DNA from: an uncultured bacterium
GTDB lineage: Bacteria > Cyanobacteriota > Vampirovibrionia > Gastranaerophilales > Gastranaerophilaceae
Direction: 5' to 3'
Assembly: GCA_902475545.1 (NCBI GenBank)
Contig: CABRZP010000009.1
Location: 1 to 64,000 of the forward strand
DNA length: 64,000 nt
Part shown: in pieces, positions 7,863 to 17,398 of the stretch
How positions within the stretch are numbered: the first letter of the stretch is position 1
Layout of the letters: each line of letters starts with the position of its first letter
Notes under the pieces: model-generated
What the model saw: only the letters and a program-made list of their open reading frames with translations
What the model was told of the DNA's origin: nothing
Databases searched by the model: none
Translations under genes and position numbers: made by a program

Positions 7863-8635
7863 TTATCTTGTGCTGTTCCTGTTTCATAACCGGGAACAAT
7901 TAATGCGATTGGGATAATTCTTCCTAATTTTGAACCGAATGATGAACCTTCATTCATCATTGTTGCTGCCATACAAATATCATCAACGTGTGGTGCAAAA
8001 TCACTTGGTTTAATATCTCTTTCAACTTTTTTATGATAAAGTTTTTCGTTAATTAAATTTGAAACTTTGTTACCTAAATAAATACCGACTCCAAGTAAAG
8101 ATAATGTTGTAAGTCCGTTAGGGATTTTTTGTAAAAAGAGATTGAATCCTTTTTTAAAATTACTGTTTCCTTTTAACTGAGGCATAAAACCTTCAATTTT
8201 GTCAGCATATTTATTATAAAGCTTAGCTCCGGAAGCAACACAGCCGACAGGAACAAGAACATTTCCTAAAAGTTGGCTTAAAACTTCACGTTTTTTAGCT
8301 TTTATGTTTTGTTTATCTACAATTGAACCGCCAATAAATCCTCCGGCAACTGAACCTGTAGCAACTGAAATAATTTGTGGAGCTTCAAATTCAATAGCTT
8401 TATCTTTTGGTTTATATTTAAAAATAGCCCAATCTTTTATTGGAGTTTTAATAATTTTAGCAGGGTTTAAAGAGAAACCTTTGCGTTTTGCAAGTACAGC
8501 CAAAACAGGTGTCATACCGGCAACAGAAGAGCCTAAAATTACAGCTTTTTGCTTAGCATTAAGTTCTTTTTGTGAATGATTGCCTGTAAAATAAGTTTTA
8601 TTATTTAAATTACAACTTTGAACTGCACTAATCAT
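7859..8635 (-). CDS. hypothetical membrane protein, F-x-G N-terminus
   Basis: This 258-residue protein is of unrecognised family. A short Asn-rich N-terminus with TYFTGNHS precedes several hydrophobic, glycine-rich segments: about 31-50, 90-112 (IISVATGSVAGGFIGGSIV), 120-140 and 172-190. The C-terminus is IPIALIVPGYETGTAQDN. The F-x-G start is shared with several other unknown proteins here. It probably sits in a membrane; function is unknown. Confidence 0.75.
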   Translation of the reverse strand: MISAVQSCNLNNKTYFTGNHSQKELNAKQKAVILGSSVAGMTPVLAVLAKRKGFSLNPAKIIKTPIKDWAIFKYKPKDKAIEFEAPQIISVATGSVAGGFIGGSIVDKQNIKAKKREVLSQLLGNVLVPVGCVASGAKLYNKYADKIEGFMPQLKGNSNFKKGFNLFLQKIPNGLTTLSLLGVGIYLGNKVSNLINEKLYHKKVERDIKPSDFAPHVDDICMAATMMNEGSSFGSKLGRIIPIALIVPGYETGTAQDN

Positions 8636-8838
8636 TTTTCTACCTTTACTACAAGTTTATCAAAAATCAAACAAAAAAAACATTGCTAGTTTTAAATATT
8701 AAGTTTAATATTTGTTACATGTAAAATAATAAGTGTATTTTATATACTAATATGTAACATTTTATTAAAAATTTTATATCACAGAGCAAAATTTTATCTT
8801 GAGCATTATTAAATAGTTATACGAAAGCTTATTAAATT

Positions 8839-10371
8839 ATGTCTATAAAAGTTCCACCAGTAAATACAAGAGTAATGTCTTCAAGAAATTTTGTTAAGCA
8901 AATGGCAAGTGACGGATTTTTGCCTGTTATTGCGTTGGAAGCTTTTGTAGAAGCAGGAAGAACTTATCAAGCATACCAGAGAGGCGGTTTTGACGAAGCA
9001 AGAGAACGTATTACTGAGGAATTTTCAGGTGCAGTATTTTGGTTAGGCGGTGTAACAGCGTTAAATGCACTGTTTGAAAAAATTGGACAAAAGATTTTAA
9101 AACTTCCAAACAAAGCTGTTGATATTGCTAGTGATGATGTTCGTAAACCGTTATCTAATTACCTTGAACATGAAAGAACCAAAGATGGTGCTAAAATCCT
9201 TGAAAAAACTATGGCTAAATTTAAATTTATTAAAGTTATTTCAAGTGTATTAATTGCTAATGCATTTATCGGATTTGTATTACCTAAGATAAATCAGGCT
9301 ATAACTCGTTCTTACCATAAAAACAAACCTCAAGAACAAAATAATCCTGCAATAAATAATACATCAGATACTTTTGTTCCAAGACCAACAATGGAAACAT
9401 TTAAAGATGGTAAAGATGAAAATAACAAAAATGTTGCATTTGGAATGAATTTATTATCTATTGCAAATAAATTTGAAAGTGACAGAAATTACAAACTTCT
9501 TTCTGTTGATGCCGGAACAGCTTCAGGTAGAGCCATTTCAGCAAGAAATAATGATGAAAGAGTTGAAATTTTATTCAGAGATTTAACTTCAATTTATTTC
9601 TACATGTTCAATATGCAAAATATGAATACCTGGTTAAATAAAATAGAACAAAATGGTACAGGAACAAGATTAGATCCTGTTTCAGCTGACCATGCAACCA
9701 GATATATGCAAGAATACTTAAAAGATAAAAATAATGGCGGCAAAGTAAATGTTGAAGAATTTGCCAGAGAAATGCTCGGTCAAAATAAAGACCTTCCTGA
9801 CAGTTTAAAAGGTAAATTTGAAGGTGAAAAGATTAAAATAATCTCACTTGATACATTCAAACAAGAATTAAAAGGTATTGTTCCGGAAGCTGAGTTATCT
9901 GTATTTGAACAGACTGCTGGAAAAATGTCTAAACTTCAACCTCAAGTTAACGGTTTGTCAATATTGACTGAAGGTCAAGTGAAAGATATATTGAATGGCG
10001 GTCATATTAATAACCCTGAATTCTTACAAGAATTCTATAAAAACAGATTTGGTTCTAAATTTATGGAACAATACTCTTATGTTGCACAAAAAGATTTAGA
10101 CGGAGTGAAAAAAGAATTAGTTGATTACGTTAAATCAATAATTGAAACAGCTAAGAAAACTGATACTAAAGAAGTTACAGAAACACTGCTTAAAAAAGCT
10201 TCCGGTAATAATTTCAAAATGAATGCATTGAACTGGGGTGCGGGCTTTATAACATCTGCACTGTTCCTATCAACTATTATTCCAAAACTTCAATATATGA
10301 TAACAAAAATGAGAACAGGTTCGGATAAATTCCCAGGAACTAAGGAATATGATAATAACAAAGCTGCATAA
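8839..10371 (+). CDS. hypothetical membrane protein, 510 aa
   Basis: No known family is recognised. Hydrophobic segments occur at residues about 64-84 (FSGAVFWLGGVTALNALF), 130-152 (FIKVISSVLIANAFIGFVLP) and near the C-terminus (GAGFITSALFLSTIIPKLQYM). The middle is hydrophilic and charged (about 160-470). Codon use is ordinary for the window. No Shine-Dalgarno sequence is seen. A relation to the similar-looking membrane protein at 7859 is possible (both divergent from 8636-8838), but not shown. Confidence 0.8.
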   Translation: MSIKVPPVNTRVMSSRNFVKQMASDGFLPVIALEAFVEAGRTYQAYQRGGFDEARERITEEFSGAVFWLGGVTALNALFEKIGQKILKLPNKAVDIASDDVRKPLSNYLEHERTKDGAKILEKTMAKFKFIKVISSVLIANAFIGFVLPKINQAITRSYHKNKPQEQNNPAINNTSDTFVPRPTMETFKDGKDENNKNVAFGMNLLSIANKFESDRNYKLLSVDAGTASGRAISARNNDERVEILFRDLTSIYFYMFNMQNMNTWLNKIEQNGTGTRLDPVSADHATRYMQEYLKDKNNGGKVNVEEFAREMLGQNKDLPDSLKGKFEGEKIKIISLDTFKQELKGIVPEAELSVFEQTAGKMSKLQPQVNGLSILTEGQVKDILNGGHINNPEFLQEFYKNRFGSKFMEQYSYVAQKDLDGVKKELVDYVKSIIETAKKTDTKEVTETLLKKASGNNFKMNALNWGAGFITSALFLSTIIPKLQYMITKMRTGSDKFPGTKEYDNNKAA

Positions 10372-10444
10372 TAATATTATTTGTTAAAAATATTTAGTCT
10401 ATATATATGACAAATTTTGATAATTTATTTTCTATAATAATAGA

Positions 10445-11122
10445 ATGGCAGAAAACGCAATTGATGAAAAATATACTGAATTTATTGAGGATTTAATTAA
10501 TAAGTTAAAACCTCTGTTGCCTAATGATGTTAATAAATTACAGGAAGATTATTTAGTAAGTAATATTAGAAAAACTGCAACTTTAATGGCTTCTTCAATG
10601 GAAAAAGCTGAAGAGTTTAAAAAATTAGAATTTGAAAATCAATGTTTTTATATTCAAGTTATTGCAGAATGGTCTTTCCATAAAGAAATTGATCTTTTTA
10701 GATCAGGAATTCCGCCAAAATATTGGAAAGTTGTAATGCAGAAGATATGGTATACAACTTGGGAAGTTATGTATGCTTGTGTAAAAAATAATGCTCCCGA
10801 AAGTGTTGTTTTATCATTGGTTGAACGCTTTGTTAACAGAGTTTATAATGATGCGATTGATGAACTTAAAGCACAAAAACTTATAGATGAAAAAATAGAA
10901 GAAAAAGCCAAAGAACAGTCAAATATTGAAGTTATGGCACAAGAAATAAGAACAGCAAGAAAAATTTCTAAAAATATTAAAGATATTATTAAAAAAATCT
11001 TTCTTGCTATTATAATTTGTATTATTGTGTCGTTCTTAATTTTGAAATTTAAAACAACTGGACTTATTATTGTATTAACTTTTTTAGCTGTTTATCGGGT
11101 TTTTCCAAATAACAGAGATTAA
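10445..11122 (+). CDS. hypothetical protein with C-terminal membrane anchor
   Basis: This 225-residue protein is mostly helical and charged through residue about 185. Two hydrophobic segments then reach the C-terminus (IFLAIIICIIVSFLILKF and TGLIIVLTFLAVYRVF). The family is not recognised. TATAAT at 10433-10438 ends six bases before ATG and there is no ribosome site, so the mRNA is probably leaderless. Its end overlaps the convergent gene at 11119 by 4 bp. Confidence 0.8.
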   Translation: MAENAIDEKYTEFIEDLINKLKPLLPNDVNKLQEDYLVSNIRKTATLMASSMEKAEEFKKLEFENQCFYIQVIAEWSFHKEIDLFRSGIPPKYWKVVMQKIWYTTWEVMYACVKNNAPESVVLSLVERFVNRVYNDAIDELKAQKLIDEKIEEKAKEQSNIEVMAQEIRTARKISKNIKDIIKKIFLAIIICIIVSFLILKFKTTGLIIVLTFLAVYRVFPNNRD

Positions 11123-11541
11123 TTCATTACAGACTTTAAATCTTTTTCGGTAGCTAAAATTGTTTTTGCTTCATAAACTCTGCCCCAGTTTTCAATTGGG
11201 CCATATTTATCACCAACAGCAATACAAAGTCCCCATTTGTCCTTTAAGGTGTTTGCATCAACATTTTTGCCTAATAATGCTGGTAAATCTTTGTTATTAA
11301 CAACTTGAATACCTGCTGAACGTACACCTAGACTTGAATATTTGTTAATTAAACCATCTATCACTGTTTTTAAATTTTTTAAATCAAAATTTAAAAATAC
11401 ACCGGTATTTTTTTCGCCTAACATTTTTAGAACTCTTGTCATTTGCTGTTCGTTTAATGCTCCCTTAAATGATGGACGGGTAACATTAGTATTTCGATAA
11501 TTATTATTTGTGTAATACGGGCTTATTGCACCTACTTGCAT
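11119..11541 (-). CDS. hypothetical protein with N-terminal F-K-G motif
   Basis: The start was placed at the internal ATG (140 residues) because AAGGAG lies 6 nt before it; the longer frame begins 7 codons earlier and would place that Shine-Dalgarno sequence inside the gene. The N-terminus is low-complexity and Asn/Thr-rich, ending RPSFKGAL. The remainder is a compact soluble domain of unknown family. No signal peptide is evident. The F-K-G motif resembles that of other unknown proteins in the window. Confidence 0.75.
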   Translation of the reverse strand: MQVGAISPYYTNNNYRNTNVTRPSFKGALNEQQMTRVLKMLGEKNTGVFLNFDLKNLKTVIDGLINKYSSLGVRSAGIQVVNNKDLPALLGKNVDANTLKDKWGLCIAVGDKYGPIENWGRVYEAKTILATEKDLKSVMN

Positions 11542-11641
11542 ACTATTCTCCTTTTTTGTCATGAAACCATGAAAATAAAATTTTTTGACACATTTATTTA
11601 TAATAATTTACAATATTTTAATTTTTCTATAAAATTATTTT

Positions 11642-12613
11642 ATGATTTATTTTTTCTATGGGGATGAAGAATTTAATATCTCAAATGAAATTAAGAAGCT
11701 TAAAAGTTCTCTTGATTCTAATTTTGCTGAAATGAGTTATAAATATTTCAATAATCCAAAATTTCCTGATTTAATTGCAGCAGTAAGAACTCAACCAATG
11801 ATGTTTGGGAAAATGCTCATTGAAATTAACTGTCTTTCTTACTTATCAGGAAAAACCGCTGAAGATAAAAGTTTTGATGACAAGCAAATAAAAGAATTAG
11901 TCGAAGCATTAGATAATGCCTGTGAAAATTTAGACATAGTCTTTTGTGCTCAAATTCCTCCTGACAGTCAAAAGAAAATCGATAAAAGAAAAAAATTATT
12001 TAAAACTTTGTCAAAATATAATGCAAAAGAATTTGCTCAAATTCCATCATATAAAACTGCTGAATTAGAATCTTGGATTAAATTACAAGCTAAAAGTAAA
12101 GATTTAAAATTAACAGATGAAGTTGCTGCAAATATATTGCTGCAAGTTGGTTCTAATTTAAGAATGCTTGATTCTGAATTGGAAAAATTGAAAATTTTTG
12201 CAGGTAGTAAGCCTGTAACAAAAGATATGGTTAAAGAAATTTGTGTAACAAATGAAGATCTATTTTCATTTGCAGAATTTTTGATTTTAGAAAATAAATC
12301 AAAAGCTTTGCAGGAATATCAAAAACTTTTAACTAAAAAACATCCGCTCGAAATACTTTCTGTATTGCATACCTTATTGCATGGTAAAATTCAGATAAAG
12401 GCAAATTCTGCTAAATATTCAGCAGATGAGATTGCAAAAATTATCAATATGCACCCGTATCGTGTAAAACTCGAGCTTCAAAAATTGAAAAATATTTCAT
12501 TAAAAAACCTTGTTAAATTAAAAGAGAATTTGACAGATGCAGAATATAGAATAAAATCCGGACAAGCATTGATGGATATTGATAAGGAGATTGAATATGC
12601 AATATTACAATAA
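11642..12613 (+). CDS. holA: DNA polymerase III delta subunit
   Basis: This 323-residue protein is the clamp-loader subunit that opens the beta sliding clamp. The N-terminus MIYFFYGDEEFNISNEI and the overall layout match the DnaN-binding AAA-like domain, degenerate lid and C-terminal collar of HolA. The region around SFAEFLILENKSKALQEYQKLL is typical of the family. Length is normal. It overlaps holB by 17 bp, so the two clamp-loader subunits form an operon. A TATAAA box ends 8 nt before ATG and no ribosome site is visible. Confidence 0.88.
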   Translation: MIYFFYGDEEFNISNEIKKLKSSLDSNFAEMSYKYFNNPKFPDLIAAVRTQPMMFGKMLIEINCLSYLSGKTAEDKSFDDKQIKELVEALDNACENLDIVFCAQIPPDSQKKIDKRKKLFKTLSKYNAKEFAQIPSYKTAELESWIKLQAKSKDLKLTDEVAANILLQVGSNLRMLDSELEKLKIFAGSKPVTKDMVKEICVTNEDLFSFAEFLILENKSKALQEYQKLLTKKHPLEILSVLHTLLHGKIQIKANSAKYSADEIAKIINMHPYRVKLELQKLKNISLKNLVKLKENLTDAEYRIKSGQALMDIDKEIEYAILQ

Positions 12614-13490
12614 CCAAATTGCTGAAAAATATCCGGAACTTTTAAAATATTTTAATGACGGAATAAAAAATCCTGATAAAAATATTAGCCATTGTTTGCT
12701 TTTCTGGGGTGCTGATACCCAATCACAGTGCGAACTTGCTCTGGAAGTTGCCAGACTTTTGAATTGTACGGAAGGCGGACAACATGATTGTAATTGTATC
12801 AATTGCAGATGGATAAAAGAACAAACCCATCCTGCGGTAAAAATCTATACACGTTTGGATTTTAAAGAAAATTCGGATGATGGAGAAACCACAGGAAAGA
12901 AAAATATAAACATTTCTCAGGCAAAATCTATTATAAATGAACTTGCAATATCAAGTGATTATCATAGAGTTTATATATTTTGTGACAGAGATGAAGATGG
13001 AAATTTACTTCCACTCAATCAGATTAATTTTCCGGAAGCAACATCAAATGCTCTTTTAAAAACGTTTGAAGAACCGCCTCATAATACAACATTTATATTT
13101 TTAACAAAAGATAAAACAGATATTATTTCTACTGTTGTTTCTCGAGCTCAATCGTTTTTTATACCTGCAGCAATAGAGGAAGAAAGTAATTACGAAATTG
13201 TAGAGAATTTTATTTCCAACTATTGGACAATTAACAGAAATCAAGTTCTTGAATTTGAGACAAATTTAATGAATTTAATAAACGAACATGATGCAAAAAC
13301 AATTTTTACACAAATTCAAAACTATATATATTCAGTAATAAAGGCAAATCCTGATAATAAACAGTTATTTTACAAACTTACAGAAGATTTGAAACATGTT
13401 GAAAATGCAAAACGACAGATTTCATTGACTCCTGCGATGAATATTATGTCAGTTGTGGAAAATCTTTGTTTTAAAATTATTTTGTCATAA
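12597..13490 (+). CDS. holB: DNA polymerase III delta' subunit
   Basis: The start was moved to the ATG at 12597 (297 residues), which has AAGGAG 7 nt upstream inside holA. The protein has the clamp-loader AAA+ fold with a zinc site near residues 56-69 (C-x7-C-x-C-x2-C). It lacks the Walker A GK[ST], as expected for delta', which does not bind ATP. The segment TSNALLKTFEEPPHNTTFIFLT is diagnostic. The usual S-R-C motif reads SRAQ here. It works with HolA and DnaX to load the sliding clamp. Confidence 0.92.
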   Translation: MQYYNNQIAEKYPELLKYFNDGIKNPDKNISHCLLFWGADTQSQCELALEVARLLNCTEGGQHDCNCINCRWIKEQTHPAVKIYTRLDFKENSDDGETTGKKNINISQAKSIINELAISSDYHRVYIFCDRDEDGNLLPLNQINFPEATSNALLKTFEEPPHNTTFIFLTKDKTDIISTVVSRAQSFFIPAAIEEESNYEIVENFISNYWTINRNQVLEFETNLMNLINEHDAKTIFTQIQNYIYSVIKANPDNKQLFYKLTEDLKHVENAKRQISLTPAMNIMSVVENLCFKIILS

Positions 13491-13550
13491 ATAGTTTAAT
13501 AGAGATATCCGAAAATATTTCTATAATGTTATTTATGTTATAATTTCATT

Positions 13551-13967
13551 ATGAAAAAATTATTAATACTGTTTACATTTTTAATGGTTGGAGTTTCAGT
13601 ATTTGCAGATGCTTTTGTACCGGATTTTACGGCTATGAAAGTTATAAAATGTGAAATCAGCGAAACCGTATATAATCAAGATAATTCTGTTGTTGCACAG
13701 AATAAATATCATAGAGTTTTTCGATTAGATGACGAAAATCGTCAAATATATCTTCAAAAAGCTCCGGTAGATAGTATTTCAACCTATGATGACGGTCAAA
13801 TTCAGATGTATATTCAAACTTTGACTGATGATTCAATAATTTCCGAAAATATTACTTTGAATAGATTTGATAATACCTACAAAGGAGTTTCTCAGATTAC
13901 TTATGATAATGAAATTCTGGGTGTAAGACATTCACAATCAGAAGGTCTTTGTACTCTTGTAGATTAA
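13551..13967 (+). CDS. small secreted protein, unknown
   Basis: This 138-residue protein has a clear signal peptide (MKKLLILFTFLMVGVSVFAD, cleavage after about residue 19). A beta-rich domain without a recognised family follows. An extended -10 (TGTTATAAT, hexamer 13539-13544) ends six bases before ATG with no ribosome site, so the transcript is probably leaderless. It is likely periplasmic. Confidence 0.8.
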   Translation: MKKLLILFTFLMVGVSVFADAFVPDFTAMKVIKCEISETVYNQDNSVVAQNKYHRVFRLDDENRQIYLQKAPVDSISTYDDGQIQMYIQTLTDDSIISENITLNRFDNTYKGVSQITYDNEILGVRHSQSEGLCTLVD

Positions 13968-14043
13968 CAAATTTGTAACAAATGCAGTTATAATGTCAAT
14001 TTTTTGCTTCAAATTTTCTTTATTAATATATAGGGGAAATAAT

Positions 14044-14844
14044 ATGCAGGCAGAAAAATTGTTAACAGAAATGTTAATGACAGAAACTTCTGAAGATATG
14101 TTTTTTCAAAAAAGTATGGGAAAATCTATGCTCGTTAGTCTTGTGCCAAAAGTTCGTAAAAAGCATAAGACAATGACTGATTGTGTAAAATATTTGTCTA
14201 TTGCAAATAATATTGAAAGAAATTTATCAGGTGTATATTTTGGTGCAGGAAATTTAAAATTAAATGATGAGTTATCTAACTCAAAAGTCCGATATATTGC
14301 ACAAGAATTGGCTGTTGCATTAGATGAAAATTCAGTTGAAAAAATAAAACAATTAAAAGCTAAATTTGGTAAGGATAAAGAATTTCTTATAGCAAAAAAA
14401 TTTCTGAATGAGAAATGTGAAGAAATTTGGAATGTATTTGAAAATAAAAGTAGTATTTTAAATTTACCAAAAGAGGCAATGAAAACTCTGGGAATTACTA
14501 ACCAGCCAACATTAGATTTTCTACTTGGTAATTCTGTTCGCTATTACGAAAAAGATGGGGGTAATACGACAGCCGGAACAATTAGTTCTATTTTGAACAA
14601 TAAAAATTTAGATTATACAATAAAAGATATTCATAAGTTTTTGAAGACTACAGCGGCAAAAGAGAAACTTAAATTTAATCTCAATACTGTAAAATATTTG
14701 ATATTAGAACAAAATTATACGAAATTTAATTTACAGGATTTAGGTATTGAACAAAAAATTATATCAGAAGCGGTTCGAAATCTTTCTTTTAAAAATAAGG
14801 TTAAATATTATTTAAGGAATTTATACAGCAAAATAAGAGCTTAG
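14044..14844 (+). CDS. hypothetical protein
   Basis: The start is at the ATG at 14044 (266 residues), preceded by AGGGGAAAT; an earlier in-frame ATG at 13993 lacks a ribosome site. The protein is soluble, helical and lysine-rich, without signal peptide or recognised motif. It is first in a short forward run with the acetyltransferase-like gene and an aminotransferase, but whether they act together is not evident. Confidence 0.75.
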   Translation: MQAEKLLTEMLMTETSEDMFFQKSMGKSMLVSLVPKVRKKHKTMTDCVKYLSIANNIERNLSGVYFGAGNLKLNDELSNSKVRYIAQELAVALDENSVEKIKQLKAKFGKDKEFLIAKKFLNEKCEEIWNVFENKSSILNLPKEAMKTLGITNQPTLDFLLGNSVRYYEKDGGNTTAGTISSILNNKNLDYTIKDIHKFLKTTAAKEKLKFNLNTVKYLILEQNYTKFNLQDLGIEQKIISEAVRNLSFKNKVKYYLRNLYSKIRA

Positions 14845-14884
14845 TTTCAGTAAATTTTTGTTAAATATACATGCAAAAAATAAT

Positions 14885-15604
14885 ATGTTCTGCTTTAATA
14901 TGTACATGGTATTTGAGATATTAAGCAGAAAACCTATACAGTTTTATGAAAAGAATGGTATAAAATTCTTTGAAAATTTTAAAGCTGTCGATAAGTATAA
15001 AAAACCGGTCACTGTTTCTATTGACTCTCAAAGCTATTTCCCGACGATATTTGCTCGTAATCATAATGATGTAGATTCTTTTTATGAATTAGAAATGGAT
15101 ATTTCTAAACGCCGGATGAAGGGACGTTCTATGGCTGCTGATCCTCAAAAATCAGGTATTGGCGAGATAATGAAACTTGCATCAATTATGGAATTTCAAG
15201 CAAATCGTTTTAATAATTTTGATTTATTTGCTTTACAGGAAGCAATACAGTTTTATACTCGCTATGGATTTAAACTTGTTACTGATAATGTAGATGAGAT
15301 TTTGCATAATTTAAATATAGTAAAAAAATCAAAATCTTATAGACTATCTACACTACGTGACAAAGCAGAATTCTTTTATCCAAGAATTAAAGGGAAAATT
15401 CCTAGTGATGATCCGCATTTGCTTCAAAGAGGTTGTGATGTTGTAAGTGAGTGTCTTAAAGATATGTCTCGTAATGGAGAAAGAATCAATTATAGAGATT
15501 TAAAATATAATTCAAATATGAGATATACAGACTGGGAAACTGTGATAAATAGAGATTATTTGAATTCGTTAATGGATTTGCATGAAATAAATTACAAGAT
15601 ATAA
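14885..15604 (+). CDS. possible GNAT-like acetyltransferase
   Basis: The frame opens with TTG at 14858, but the first ATG, MFCFNMYMVFEIL at 14885, is preferred; neither has a good Shine-Dalgarno sequence. A segment SGIGEIMKLASIMEFQA followed by LQEAIQFYTRYGFKLV resembles the acetyl-CoA-binding loop and the A-x-x-FY-x-x-YGF end of GNAT enzymes. The rest is not recognised. The call rests on that partial match. It precedes the aminotransferase by 2 nt. Confidence 0.5.
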   Translation: MFCFNMYMVFEILSRKPIQFYEKNGIKFFENFKAVDKYKKPVTVSIDSQSYFPTIFARNHNDVDSFYELEMDISKRRMKGRSMAADPQKSGIGEIMKLASIMEFQANRFNNFDLFALQEAIQFYTRYGFKLVTDNVDEILHNLNIVKKSKSYRLSTLRDKAEFFYPRIKGKIPSDDPHLLQRGCDVVSECLKDMSRNGERINYRDLKYNSNMRYTDWETVINRDYLNSLMDLHEINYKI

Positions 15605-15606
15605 AC

Positions 15607-16725
15607 ATGAAAATAGATAAATTTAAAGTTGAAGATTGGTTTAATAAATACGAAAAAGATGCTTTGTATGATTTGGCAGATACCTGTGTTGATTCGCTTT
15701 CTATAGATGAACTATTATCAATTACAGGTAATAAAGAAAATAATCTTAATGAAGTTTTTAATCGAAAATTGAACTATGGTGATATACATGGAAGTCAAAG
15801 ACTAAAACAAGCAATTGCTTCAATGTATTGTAATCAGAATTCCGAAAATATAACAATTACTCATGGTGCAATAGGGGCCAATCATCTTGTAATGCTGACT
15901 TTAATTGAACCTAAAGATAAAGTTGTTTCAATTATTCCAACATATCAGCAGCATTATTCAATCCCAAAATCTTTTGGCGGGCATGTGAATATTCTTTATT
16001 TGAAGGAAGAAAATAATTGGCTGCCGGATTTACAAGAGTTGGAAAAGCTTGTTGGAACTGATACAAAGATAATTTGCATGAACAATCCGAATAATCCTAC
16101 GGGGGCTGTTATTCCTGAGGATATGCTGAGTAAAATTGTTGATATTGCAAAAAAATCTAATGCCTATATTCTATGCGATGAAGTTTATAGAGGATTAAAC
16201 CACGATGGAAATCCTTTTGTAACATCAATTGCAGATATTTATGATAAAGGTATTTCAACAGGCAGTACATCAAAAGTATTTTCTCTTGCGGGATTAAGGC
16301 TGGGCTGGATTGTTGCAAATGAAGATATTATCGAACAAATTAATTGCCAAAGAGAGTATAATACAATTAGTGTCGGAATTTTAGATGATTTTTTTGCAAG
16401 TCTTGCAATTGAAAATAAAGACAAGATTATTAAAAGAAATATTGAAAAAATAAAAGTAGGGAAAAAAATTCTTATTGATTGGACAAATAAAGAGCCAAAA
16501 GTTCATCTTGTCACACCTAAAGGAGGAACTACCGCATTTGTCAGATATGATGCCCCGTTTAGTTCTGTGGAATTATGCAAAAAACTTCAAGAAGAAACGG
16601 GAGTTATGATTTTGCCAGGTGAAACCATGGAATATGATAAATACCTTCGTATTGGTTATGGTAATAATTTTGATCAACTGCGAATAGCTTTGCAAATTTT
16701 TTCTGAATGGCTTGCCAGATTTTAA
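15607..16725 (+). CDS. class I/II PLP-dependent aminotransferase
   Basis: This 372-residue fold-type I enzyme has NNPNNPTGAVI at about 158-168 (binding the cofactor), CDEVYRGL at about 189-196 (Asp to the pyridine nitrogen, Tyr to the phenol oxygen), and STSKVFSLAGLRLGW, where Lys at about 223 forms the Schiff base. The Arg that binds the substrate carboxylate lies in the C-terminal LRIGYGNN. The amino-acid substrate cannot be told from sequence. Start and stop abut the preceding gene. Confidence 0.88.
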   Translation: MKIDKFKVEDWFNKYEKDALYDLADTCVDSLSIDELLSITGNKENNLNEVFNRKLNYGDIHGSQRLKQAIASMYCNQNSENITITHGAIGANHLVMLTLIEPKDKVVSIIPTYQQHYSIPKSFGGHVNILYLKEENNWLPDLQELEKLVGTDTKIICMNNPNNPTGAVIPEDMLSKIVDIAKKSNAYILCDEVYRGLNHDGNPFVTSIADIYDKGISTGSTSKVFSLAGLRLGWIVANEDIIEQINCQREYNTISVGILDDFFASLAIENKDKIIKRNIEKIKVGKKILIDWTNKEPKVHLVTPKGGTTAFVRYDAPFSSVELCKKLQEETGVMILPGETMEYDKYLRIGYGNNFDQLRIALQIFSEWLARF

Positions 16726-16860
16726 AAATCCGTTAATATCAAAGCTTTGCACTGAATTTTGTTAACAATTGTTACAACATTTATTCTTATTTTAAAGTTT
16801 TGACAAAACACATCCGATAAGTAATTTGTACTTAGACAAAACATTAAGGAGTGTAGATAG

Positions 16861-17073
16861 ATGTCAGACAAAAAGATTATGGATGTAGAAGATTTAATGG
16901 TAGATTATGCTGAAATGACAAGTTTTGATTTTGGTTCTCTATCAAATGAAGAAATGGATACATTAAATAAAATTACAAACAGTGAATATTCAAGAAAGCC
17001 TTATGCTTTTAAATACGGTAATTTTAAATTGATGGACTTTTTCCATTCATTATTAACCGACGAAAGCAGATAG
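16861..17073 (+). CDS. small acidic protein, unknown
   Basis: This 70-residue soluble protein has a good Shine-Dalgarno sequence (AAGGAG 9 nt before ATG). The N-terminal half is acidic (DVEDLMVDYAEMTSFDFGSL); no motif is known. It is followed closely by another small gene and then a terminator, so the two probably form a unit. The 130 bp before it contain a TTGACA without a clear -10. Confidence 0.6.
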   Translation: MSDKKIMDVEDLMVDYAEMTSFDFGSLSNEEMDTLNKITNSEYSRKPYAFKYGNFKLMDFFHSLLTDESR

Positions 17074-17097
17074 CTGTTGATTTTGGAGATATGTGTT

Positions 17098-17328
17098 ATG
17101 AACGAAAAAGAACTATTTGAAAATGGTTGTTTTCTACCTTGTTGGGCAGAAGATGATTTGCAAGAAACAATGCCGATACAACAGGTTTATGCTGCAAGAA
17201 ATAAAGATCTTGATACTTTATATGCAGAATTGGCAGATATAAAACAACATATTCAAGATGTTCAAGAAAGACAATGGATTTTGGCGAAGTTAATACATTT
17301 TCATGAAAATAACTTTGCTAAAGAATAA
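17098..17328 (+). CDS. small coiled-coil protein, unknown
   Basis: The start is at the ATG at 17098 (76 residues), with TTGGAG 9 nt upstream. The C-terminal half (DTLYAELADIKQHIQDVQERQW) has heptad spacing typical of a coiled coil. The N-terminal part contains two Cys in GCFLPCWAED. The family is unknown. Confidence 0.55.
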   Translation: MNEKELFENGCFLPCWAEDDLQETMPIQQVYAARNKDLDTLYAELADIKQHIQDVQERQWILAKLIHFHENNFAKE

Positions 17329-17359
17329 CGACTACCAGACACTACTTTACACTAACCAT

Positions 17360-17385
17360 GCCATAAACAATGTTTTATGGCTTTT
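17360..17385 (+). terminator. rho-independent terminator
   Basis: GCCATAAA pairs with TTTATGGC (loop about 6 nt), followed by TTTTCGTTT. It ends the two-gene unit at 16861-17328. Confidence 0.7.
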
Positions 17386-17398
17386 CGTTTGTTTAAAT

